This document shows positions 1-5,019 of a DNA stretch of 5,019 bases, piece by piece. The DNA lies in NCBI GenBank assembly GCA_015522055.1, contig WAMZ01000155.1, positions 1 to 5,019 on the forward strand, written 5' to 3'. The notes below the pieces were generated by a model. It was given only the letters and a program-made list of their open reading frames with translations, was not told where the DNA came from and ran no database searches. Position numbers and translations under genes: made by a program. The number at the start of each line of letters is the position of its first letter. The first letter of the stretch is position 1. Source of the DNA: Candidatus Geothermarchaeota archaeon (GTDB lineage: Archaea > Thermoproteota > Nitrososphaeria > Geothermarchaeales > JDFR-13).

Positions 1-455
1 ATTATGCCACACCCGCTGTTAATCTAGTATATGCATTGAATATGGCTCTTCAGAAGATCCTGGATTATGGGCTCGAGAGATGGTACAAGAAACATAGGAT
101 TATGGCTAAGGCTTTTCGAGACTCGATTAGGAGTATTGGGCTAGAGACTATGGCCAGTGAGGAAGTATCTGCGTCAACGGTTACAGCCGTATATATACCG
201 GATAACATTTCATCAATAGAATTTAGGCGTGAAATGTCGAGTAGAGGTGTATATGTAGCTGGTGGTATACTCGAAGGGCTTAGAGATAGATACTTTAGAG
301 TAGGCCATATGGGGATGATGAACCTCAATGATATAATAGCTATATTAGCTTGTATAGAGAGGAGTCTAAAGAGTCTAGGGTATGATGTTGAGCTGGGTAG
401 GTCCCTGGCTACATTCCAGAGAGTTACTCATCAAGAGGAATCGGCACTACTTTAA
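1..455 (+). CDS. Class V aminotransferase (alanine-glyoxylate / serine-pyruvate type), C-terminal part, 5' truncated
   Basis: The reading frame is open from the window edge (first complete codon at position 3) to a TAA at 453-455, giving about 150 residues. A TTG at 36 and an ATG at 42 lie inside the frame but are not the start, because the residues before them (YATPAVNLVYAL) already match the family. Fold-type I PLP aminotransferases of this group move an amino group between small amino acids such as alanine or serine and glyoxylate or pyruvate in the cytosol. Visible signatures are the TPAV-x-L-x-YAL segment opening the C-terminal domain, then a GLE-x-RW-x-KHR-like helix, and FRVGHMG at 294-314. 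The Arg of that last motif (codon 297-299) is the expected substrate-carboxylate ligand. The PLP-binding lysine lies upstream, outside the window. The 3' end overlaps the convergent gene by 9 bases. The family call is firm; the exact substrate cannot be read from this fragment. Confidence 0.88.
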   Translation, partial: YATPAVNLVYALNMALQKILDYGLERWYKKHRIMAKAFRDSIRSIGLETMASEEVSASTVTAVYIPDNISSIEFRREMSSRGVYVAGGILEGLRDRYFRVGHMGMMNLNDIIAILACIERSLKSLGYDVELGRSLATFQRVTHQEESALL

Positions 456-1211
456 TATCGATAGTCTAAATATGCAGAATGGGTCTCCCCTAGCAATACA
501 GCTATTCTCAACAGCAACCACTTTCTTGCCACTGTGAATACTCAATATACCGGATAATATCCCCCTTGTGAATGATCCTTCAGGCTCTGTAGACATACCA
601 TCATAGAGTGAACATTCCCAATTATCCAAAAGAGTTATAGTCAACTCATCTTCTCCAGTTAGTCTATCGCCAGCGACCATCCCCCACCCCAGGCCATGGT
701 ATAGAGCTCTTATTCCTACCAATAGCCTACTCATATCTCCACGGCTCATATGCTTCAAGAAATTTTCATACAAGGATCTACCTACACCGAAACCAATATG
801 GTAGAGTAAATGGCTCCCAGCTTCAGCACCTAAGGCCCCCTTTATTCCTCTAATAAAACCATCCATAGCTCCTTCTTCAAGTAGTATAGCTCTAATACCT
901 CCCAGATCTTTTAAGTAGTGTTTTGAGCTGAAGATGATCTTATTAAACTCTGATGCCTCAATAACATCCTTCACAAACTCCTTTTCAGTTACCAACTCTT
1001 TCTTTAAAACATTATAATCAATTGGTTGGGAGGAACTTAAAACCATAAATAATTTATAAATTTCACGAGACACTTCTGTAGTCTCTAAATACTCAATATT
1101 GATATCCATTTTGGATAATTTCTCAGAGATTCTATGTAGAGCACCAATTCTATTAAACAATTCCAACTCGATTCCTAACCAACTTTCATCCAGCTTCCTA
1201 AAATATGGCAT
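447..1211 (-). CDS. ACT-like plus V4R domain protein, putative ligand-responsive regulator
   Basis: This 254-residue protein has two parts. Residues about 10-85 resemble an ACT-type small-molecule-binding domain: a beta strand LGIELELF, then NRIGALHRISEKLSK, where the R-x-G-x-L-x-x-I turn is typical, then INIEYLETTEV. Residues about 110-254 form a V4R (4-vinyl reductase-type) domain, with GAEAGSHLLYHIGFGVGR, a GWG segment at 175-177, and the closing E-x-x-C-x-A-x-G-x-x-x-C-x-F signature using E235, C238 and C246. The only cysteines are C200, C238 and C246, consistent with the metal or thiol site proposed for V4R domains. No DNA-binding helix-turn-helix, signal peptide or membrane segment is evident, so it could act through a partner. 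An in-frame TGA directly precedes the ATG, which fixes the start. No strong Shine-Dalgarno site is seen, so the message may be leaderless or short-leadered. The ligand is unknown. The V4R call is firm and the ACT call moderate. Confidence 0.8.
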   Translation of the reverse strand: MPYFRKLDESWLGIELELFNRIGALHRISEKLSKMDINIEYLETTEVSREIYKLFMVLSSSQPIDYNVLKKELVTEKEFVKDVIEASEFNKIIFSSKHYLKDLGGIRAILLEEGAMDGFIRGIKGALGAEAGSHLLYHIGFGVGRSLYENFLKHMSRGDMSRLLVGIRALYHGLGWGMVAGDRLTGEDELTITLLDNWECSLYDGMSTEPEGSFTRGILSGILSIHSGKKVVAVENSCIARGDPFCIFRLSILK

Positions 1212-1241
1212 TCAATCCACACAATCGTTATACACATATTA

Positions 1242-1270
1242 GTTATTAAAAGAAGGTATATGTTTTAAAT
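1242..1270 (-). promoter_or_regulatory. Candidate archaeal promoter for the ACT-like/V4R gene
   Basis: Read on the minus strand, this stretch gives ATTTAAAACATATAC followed by TCTTTTAATAAC. An A-rich BRE-like element precedes two possible TATA boxes. With the usual 24-28 base spacing, transcription would start about 10-22 bases before the ATG at 1211, giving a short leader. Which box is used cannot be decided by eye, and AT-rich DNA produces such matches by chance. Confidence 0.25.
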
Positions 1271-1361
1271 TCAGAATCTAAGTCAGGAAAGACTATATAT
1301 TTCGAAGAAGATAACTTGAAGCAAAATAGTTTAGAAAGGCATATTTAATAGCCTATGGCAT

Positions 1362-1384
1362 TAAAACATAATTTTTATTATAAG
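1362..1384 (+). promoter_or_regulatory. Candidate BRE/TATA promoter of the peptidase-desulfidase operon
   Basis: An A-rich element (TAAAACATA, 1362-1370) is followed by a TATA-like run TTTTTATTATAA at 1372-1383. Its centre is about 26 bases upstream of the ATG at 1404, the distance expected for a leaderless or near-leaderless archaeal transcript. A second TATA-like box at 1341-1349 would give a leader of roughly 30 bases and would make use of the GGTG site before the start. The choice between the two is open. Confidence 0.35.
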
Positions 1385-1393
1385 GATTATACC

Positions 1394-1400
1394 GGTGGTG
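1394..1400 (+). promoter_or_regulatory. Ribosome-binding site of the S9 peptidase gene
   Basis: The sequence GGTGGTG lies 3 bases before the ATG, with its first GGTG 6 bases away. GGTG pairs with the CACC of the archaeal anti-Shine-Dalgarno sequence. If the promoter centred near 1378 is used, this site would be missing from a leaderless transcript, so its use depends on the true transcription start. Confidence 0.45.
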
Positions 1401-1403
1401 TAA

Positions 1404-3338
1404 ATGGAAGTTGGTTTGAAAGTTGAAGATATAGATAGATTAAGGCTCGTATCCGACCCCAAAATATCCTATAACCAGAGATATACAGTATTCACTTTGA
1501 CCCACCCCAGTCTAGAGAAGAATGCTTACCTATCATCTATATGGCTGATGGATAATAGCGACTGGAGCTATAATCAAGTTGTTGGTGAGGATAACCCTAG
1601 ATTCCCAGAATGGGTGCCGGGGGATAAAGAGATAATATACCTATCTACTAGGGAGGAGTCGGGTGGGAAGGTTAATGAGATCAAGATATATGATATCAAT
1701 AGGGGTGGAGGCCGAATAATTTACTCTACTAAGAACCCTGTATCAAATCTTAGGGTATCCAGTGACGGCAGAACAATATTATTTATTGAGCAGACTGGGG
1801 AGAAGGAGGATGTCATGGTTATAGATTCCATCCCAATATGGTTCAACGGGAAAGGCTTCACATATAACAAAAAGAATGTTTTAAATCTTTTGGACAAATA
1901 CTCAGGTAATTATATCAAGCTTGATATCGGGGGCATAGATGTATCATATGAAGAGTTTGGTTACGCGAAGGGTATAATATATTTTGTTGGGACGCCCGAT
2001 AGAGAGAAGCCATATATAACGCATCTATACCGCCATGATGTAGATTCTGGTGAGACTATAAGATTGACAGACGAATCTATAAGGGTTTTAGATTTTACCG
2101 TCTGCGGAGATGCCTATATAGTATTTAGGGGGCAGGATTTCAGCCACGGCCTATCGACACATAGGAAGCTCTACCGTCTAGATACTAGGAATGGGGATTA
2201 TAGCCTCCTTACCGATATAGATCTCGATATAGTAAATGCAATTAACTGTGATGTAAGGGGCCCGTCTTCATCGAGACCAATCCAATTCAAAGATAAATAC
2301 ATATATTTCCCATTGTCAAAAGGGGGTTCTGTAGCTTTATACCGTGTCTCTCTTGATGGTGATGTAATCGAGCCAGTGTTCGAAGGAGACTTTACAGTTG
2401 AGAATTACTCGGTTTCAAGAGATTATATAATATTCACTAGACATGACCCTTCAAACCCACCAGAGATATATGTTTATATGCATGGAGAGTTTAGCCGATT
2501 AACCGGATTCAATGACTTCATTATACAGAGAAGGAAGCTTTCAAGACCTTCACACTTCAGGTTTAGAGCCAGTGATGGCGAGTATATAGACGGTTGGATA
2601 ATGAAGCCCCCGGATTTCAAAGAGGGGTCGAGGTATCCTTCAATATTATATATACATGGAGGCCCAGCAACTACATTCGGATATTCATTCATGTATGAGT
2701 TCCAAGTATTGGCCTCGGCCGGATTCGTACTCATATATACTAATCCAAGGGGTAGTACCGGGTATTCCCAGCTTTTCAAGGATATTCGTGGTCAATATGG
2801 TGAGCGTGACTATAAGGATTTGATGGAAGCCGTTGAGTATGTACTTTCGGAGTATGATTTTATAGACCGTGATAGGTTAGGTGTTACTGGTGGAAGCTAC
2901 GGGGGATTTATGACCAACTGGATAATTGGGCATACTGATATTTTTAAGGCGGCGGTTACACAGCGTTCAATATGTAATTGGATAAGTAAATTCGGGACAA
3001 CTGATATCGGGTTCTACTTCAACTCCGACCAGATAGCCGGCGGGTTAGGTAGGCCATTCTGGGATGATGACTATTTTGAGGTATATTGGGATAAGAGTCC
3101 ACTAAAATACGTAAAGAAGATAAGGACTCCAACACTGATAATTCATAGTATTGAGGACTACAGGTGCTGGGTTGACCAGGCAATACAGTTATTCACTGCT
3201 CTAAAGTTATTGGGTGTTGATACAAGGCTGGTACTATTCCCGGGAGAGAATCATGACCTATCTAGAACGGGTAAACCCAGGAATAGGGTTGAGAGAATCA
3301 AACATATAATTGAGTGGTTCAAGAAATATCTATCATAG
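1404..3338 (+). CDS. S9-family serine peptidase (acylaminoacyl-peptidase / prolyl oligopeptidase type)
   Basis: This is a complete 644-residue protein, the usual size for S9C-type acylaminoacyl peptidases. Residues about 1-370 are beta-rich blades with repeated S-x-D-G and L-Y-R-like motifs, the expected beta-propeller that limits access to short peptides. Residues about 385-644 are an alpha/beta hydrolase domain. HGGP at 418-421 and NPRGS at 447-451 help form the oxyanion region. The nucleophile is Ser498 in GGSYGG, the acid is Asp585 in IEDYRC, and the base is His617 in GENHDLSRTGKP. All triad positions are intact. It should cleave N-terminal (possibly acylated) residues or short peptides in the cytosol; no signal peptide or membrane segment is present. 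A TAA immediately upstream in frame fixes the ATG start. It is the first gene of an operon with the TudS-like gene 18 bases downstream. One oddity is that the RxP found after the catalytic Asp in many relatives reads R-C-W here. Substrate preference (acyl-peptide or dipeptide) cannot be told from sequence. Confidence 0.93.
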   Translation: MEVGLKVEDIDRLRLVSDPKISYNQRYTVFTLTHPSLEKNAYLSSIWLMDNSDWSYNQVVGEDNPRFPEWVPGDKEIIYLSTREESGGKVNEIKIYDINRGGGRIIYSTKNPVSNLRVSSDGRTILFIEQTGEKEDVMVIDSIPIWFNGKGFTYNKKNVLNLLDKYSGNYIKLDIGGIDVSYEEFGYAKGIIYFVGTPDREKPYITHLYRHDVDSGETIRLTDESIRVLDFTVCGDAYIVFRGQDFSHGLSTHRKLYRLDTRNGDYSLLTDIDLDIVNAINCDVRGPSSSRPIQFKDKYIYFPLSKGGSVALYRVSLDGDVIEPVFEGDFTVENYSVSRDYIIFTRHDPSNPPEIYVYMHGEFSRLTGFNDFIIQRRKLSRPSHFRFRASDGEYIDGWIMKPPDFKEGSRYPSILYIHGGPATTFGYSFMYEFQVLASAGFVLIYTNPRGSTGYSQLFKDIRGQYGERDYKDLMEAVEYVLSEYDFIDRDRLGVTGGSYGGFMTNWIIGHTDIFKAAVTQRSICNWISKFGTTDIGFYFNSDQIAGGLGRPFWDDDYFEVYWDKSPLKYVKKIRTPTLIIHSIEDYRCWVDQAIQLFTALKLLGVDTRLVLFPGENHDLSRTGKPRNRVERIKHIIEWFKKYLS

Positions 3339-3345
3339 GTTCATC

Positions 3346-3353
3346 AAGGTGAT
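3346..3353 (+). promoter_or_regulatory. Strong Shine-Dalgarno site for the TudS-like gene
   Basis: AAGGTGAT in the 18-base gap after the peptidase stop matches the archaeal anti-Shine-Dalgarno sequence (core AGGTGAT) and ends 3 bases before the ATG at 3357. It supports both this start and translation from a shared message with the peptidase. No promoter-like sequence fits in the gap. Confidence 0.75.
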
Positions 3354-3356
3354 TCT

Positions 3357-3926
3357 ATGGAGCGGGATGCCAGGAGTGGTAAGATTGTAGTCGTATCTCA
3401 TTGTATACTGAATGTACATTCGTTGGAGGATGGCCTGTCGATGTATCCAGGTTTAGAGGAGGAGGTGGTCAAGCTACTCATAGAGAAGGGGGTAGGTATT
3501 TACCAGATTCCATGCCCTGAGATGTCGATAATGGGTATATTTAGGCTACCTATGCCAAAAGAGCCGTATGAGCACCCCAAGATAAGGGAGAGATATAGGG
3601 AGTTGGCTATGGATATCGTTAAGCATCTAGTCTGGTTCAAGAAGAAGGGCTATGAGATAAAGGCAGTCTTGGGTGCAGAAGGGAGCCCAACATGTGGGAT
3701 ATCTAGGGTAGGTAAGTGGAAGGACCCAATTAAGAAAGGCCGTTTCCCAGATGACGTAATATTCGTAGAGGGAATGGGGGTATTCATGGAGGAATTGAAG
3801 AAATTACTGGATGAGGAGGGTATATACCCTCAGTGGGTTGGTATACCGGGGAAGTCAATTAGGTCTAGGGACCCAAGCTCATTTGAGAATACACTCGATA
3901 AGTTGAGTAAAATATTGGACGAATAG
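3357..3926 (+). CDS. TudS/DUF523-related putative Fe-S desulfidase
   Basis: The 189-residue protein has exactly three cysteines, each in a family motif: C16 in SHCILN, C53 in PCPE, and C113 in GSPTCG. The same three-motif pattern occurs in TudS (DUF523), which uses a [4Fe-4S] cluster held by three cysteines to remove sulfur from 2-thiouracil. The fourth iron site is free to bind the leaving sulfur. The motif spacing and the EGSPTCG form best fit the TudS-related branch, not classical TudS, so the substrate is inferred only in general terms, as a thiolated base or other small thio-compound. It appears cytosolic, with no signal or membrane segment. The ATG follows a strong ribosome-binding site, and an in-frame TAG (the peptidase stop) lies six codons upstream with no start codon between. 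It is the second gene of the operon. Its link to the peptidase is positional only. Fold and cofactor are likely; the reaction is unproven. Confidence 0.78.
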   Translation: MERDARSGKIVVVSHCILNVHSLEDGLSMYPGLEEEVVKLLIEKGVGIYQIPCPEMSIMGIFRLPMPKEPYEHPKIRERYRELAMDIVKHLVWFKKKGYEIKAVLGAEGSPTCGISRVGKWKDPIKKGRFPDDVIFVEGMGVFMEELKKLLDEEGIYPQWVGIPGKSIRSRDPSSFENTLDKLSKILDE

Positions 3927-3956
3927 AAGAGTAGATTAGTAATTAATTTATAGGCA

Positions 3957-3982
3957 TAAATAGGGAATGTAAATAGGGGATG
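3957..3982. repeat. 13-base tandem duplication in convergent gap
   Basis: TAAATAGGGAATG (3957-3969) is followed without a gap by TAAATAGGGGATG (3970-3982), 12 of 13 bases identical. It sits between the 3' ends of the TudS-like gene and the IlvC-like gene, within the 62-base spacer 3927-3988. The same spacer has a weak 6-bp AT dyad (3946-3951 with 3956-3961, loop AGGC). No clear T-run typical of archaeal terminators is seen on either strand. The repeat may be simple slippage. Confidence 0.6.
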
Positions 3983-3988
3983 CGTTGA

Positions 3989-4996
3989 TTATCTTCGCCT
4001 ACCCAATGCCTTCAAGAGCCTATCTTCAACCCTGGCGAAGTCCGATCTTTTAAACTCATCCATAAGCCTTCGGAAGACAGGTGACCCACATTTCTGCTCC
4101 AATGTCCATTCCCTGGCAAACTCTCCACTCGCTATCTCCTCAGCCTCCCTCCTAAACATATCCCAGAGATCTGTATCCAGAAACTTCTTTATCCTAGTTA
4201 GCTGCCCATATTGGCTCGTCCTAGAATGCAGCCTGAATTGCTCAAAAAGCCCCAAGGTGGCCATCTCCCTCGCTGTCTCAGCCAATTCCCCAGATATATA
4301 TAGCTCTAGGAGAACGGCCTCCGGAGATACATTATACTCCTCGACCAAAATTTTGTAATAGATGAGGAAGGAGGCTGTCAGTAGAGGCATCCAAGTATGC
4401 TCCGTCATCAAATCAACCAGCGTCTCCTCCCTGAAACTACTCCTCACCCCTACACCACCCTCTCTATTCAAGGCACCTATGGCTGCGGCCAATGCCTTCG
4501 CATATTCCCAAGCCTTACCAGATACATCCTGCTCAACACCTATCAGAACAGGGTATCCCTTCCCCTGCCTATGCATATTTAGAATACCTTCACCTATCAT
4601 CCTGGGTGCAACCATAATGACGTCCATATTTGGTAGTGGCTTGATATAGCCGTAAAATACGTTGTATCCGCTGGCGAAATCCAATATGAAAAACTCCTTA
4701 TCCCTAACCACCGGGGTAATGTATTTATTGTACACATCTGGGGCCACCTCATCAGGTACTAGGAGTAACGCCATATCGGCCATCTTGCAAGCCTCATCTA
4801 TATCATAAGTCTTGAATCCCTCGGCCTCAGCCCTCTCCCTAGCTTCATCCCTAATATTCCCTATTATAACGTTTAACCCATTATCCCTCATCACTGTAGC
4901 CTGAGCCCTACCCTGATTACCATAGCCGATAACAGCGATAGTCATATCCTTTAGAAGCCCTATATCTCCCTCAAATATCAGATTGGACTCGGACAT
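3989..4996 (-). CDS. Ketol-acid reductoisomerase (IlvC)-like protein with altered active site
   Basis: The 335-residue length matches class I KARI, and the protein is colinear with it throughout. It has an N-terminal Rossmann domain with IAVIGYGNQGRAQA (GxGxxG at 24-29), VPDEVAPDVY at 80-89, a VAP segment at 129-131, then the knotted helical C-terminal domain with REETLVDLMTEH at 189-200 and GEFAREWTLEQ at 291-301. KARI makes dihydroxy-acid precursors of valine and isoleucine using NAD(P)H and two Mg ions. Here metal ligands D195 and E199 and one Glu (E237) are kept, as is the substrate-contact Ser (S258). By eye alignment, the active-site His of FAHGFN is Ser109 (FASGYN), the Lys of VAPK is Arg132, and the first Glu of the E-x-x-x-E metal pair is Tyr233. 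It is therefore probably an NAD(P)-binding paralogue with another reaction. An in-frame stop at 5006-5008 and a GGTG ribosome-binding site support the start. Product family is sure, activity is not. Confidence 0.85.
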   Translation of the reverse strand: MSESNLIFEGDIGLLKDMTIAVIGYGNQGRAQATVMRDNGLNVIIGNIRDEARERAEAEGFKTYDIDEACKMADMALLLVPDEVAPDVYNKYITPVVRDKEFFILDFASGYNVFYGYIKPLPNMDVIMVAPRMIGEGILNMHRQGKGYPVLIGVEQDVSGKAWEYAKALAAAIGALNREGGVGVRSSFREETLVDLMTEHTWMPLLTASFLIYYKILVEEYNVSPEAVLLELYISGELAETAREMATLGLFEQFRLHSRTSQYGQLTRIKKFLDTDLWDMFRREAEEIASGEFAREWTLEQKCGSPVFRRLMDEFKRSDFARVEDRLLKALGRRR

Positions 4997-4999
4997 TTT

Positions 5000-5007
5000 C
5001 CCACCCT
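5000..5007 (-). promoter_or_regulatory. Ribosome-binding site of the IlvC-like gene
   Basis: On the minus strand this reads AGGGTGGG, ending 3 bases before the ATG at 4996, with a GGTG core complementary to the archaeal 16S 3' end. It implies a leadered transcript or an upstream operon partner beyond the window. The promoter, if there is one, is not included. Confidence 0.6.
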
Positions 5008-5019
5008 ACAACTCAACAA

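Larger units (their letters stand above)
1212..1403. other. Divergent intergenic region, 192 bases
   Basis: This AT-rich gap separates the ACT-like/V4R gene (minus strand) from the peptidase operon (plus strand). It must hold the promoters of both. I see several TATA-like stretches, for example around 1293-1302 and 1341-1349 besides the two annotated separately. I find no RNA gene, no small ORF with a convincing start, and no long palindrome. The only small dyads noticed are TTCGAA at 1301-1306 and GCC-TAT-GGC at 1351-1359, both too short to call operators. Confidence 0.6.

Noticed and set aside
65..328. Minus-strand 87-codon open frame
   Set aside because: It lies wholly inside the aminotransferase, which has clear family motifs; the translation resembles no protein family I know and there is no ribosome-binding site.
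36..455. TTG at 36 as the true start of the aminotransferase
   Set aside because: The frame is open upstream to the window edge and encodes family-specific residues (YATPAVNL), so the gene begins before the window.
1351..1359. GCC-TAT-GGC as an operator palindrome
   Set aside because: Only three paired bases per arm and no extension into the flanks; expected by chance.
2474..2779. Minus-strand 101-codon open frame inside the peptidase gene
   Set aside because: It is antisense to the conserved hydrolase domain (HGGP, NPRGS), so it is a shadow of that coding sequence.
3336..3359. Stop-codon readthrough fusing peptidase and TudS-like protein
   Set aside because: The two genes are in the same frame, separated by one TAG and six codons, but the strong ribosome-binding site before ATG 3357 explains separate translation; no recoding signal is seen.
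3946..3961. Hairpin terminator in the convergent spacer
   Set aside because: The dyad is six A/T pairs with a four-base loop and no following T-run; it would be unstable at the temperature this organism probably lives at.
4362..4649. Plus-strand open frames (95 and 61 codons) inside the IlvC-like gene
   Set aside because: Both are antisense to conserved KARI-like sequence and are Pro/Ser/Thr-rich as expected of a shadow frame; there is no supporting start signal.

Overview
The window looks like a chromosomal stretch of a hyperthermophilic or thermophilic archaeon, most likely a member of the Thermoproteota (Crenarchaeota). It is moderately AT-rich and uses AGG/AGA for Arg and ATA for Ile heavily. 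Several starts carry GGTG-type Shine-Dalgarno sites that match the archaeal 16S 3' end. Candidate promoters have TATA-like boxes, not bacterial -35/-10 elements. I cannot name the species. There is no RNA gene, CRISPR array, insertion sequence or phage gene, and coding density is high.

Layout: (1) positions 1-455, plus strand, hold the C-terminal third or so of a class V aminotransferase (alanine-glyoxylate / serine-pyruvate type), cut by the window edge. (2) 447-1211, minus strand, is a 254-residue protein with an N-terminal ACT-like region and a C-terminal V4R domain, probably a ligand-sensing regulator. It meets the aminotransferase tail to tail with a 9-base overlap. (3) 1212-1403 is a 192-base divergent intergenic region with AT-rich promoter candidates for both directions. 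(4) 1404-3338 and 3357-3926, plus strand, form a two-gene operon: a full-length S9-family prolyl-oligopeptidase-type serine peptidase, then, after 18 bases containing a strong ribosome-binding site, a small three-cysteine protein related to the 2-thiouracil desulfidase TudS/DUF523. (5) 3927-3988 is a 62-base convergent gap carrying a 13-base tandem duplication. (6) 3989-4996, minus strand, encodes a 335-residue homologue of ketol-acid reductoisomerase (IlvC) whose fold is colinear with the class I enzyme but whose active site is altered.

How the genes work together: no single pathway links them. The operon pairs a cytosolic peptidase with a putative sulfur-removing enzyme, both consistent with catabolic or salvage functions. 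The V4R protein is divergently placed and could regulate the operon, but this is inference. The observation most worth following is the IlvC-like protein. By eye alignment it has lost the active-site His and Lys and one metal-binding Glu of KARI while keeping the nucleotide-binding motif and the rest of the scaffold, so it is unlikely to be an ordinary branched-chain amino acid enzyme.
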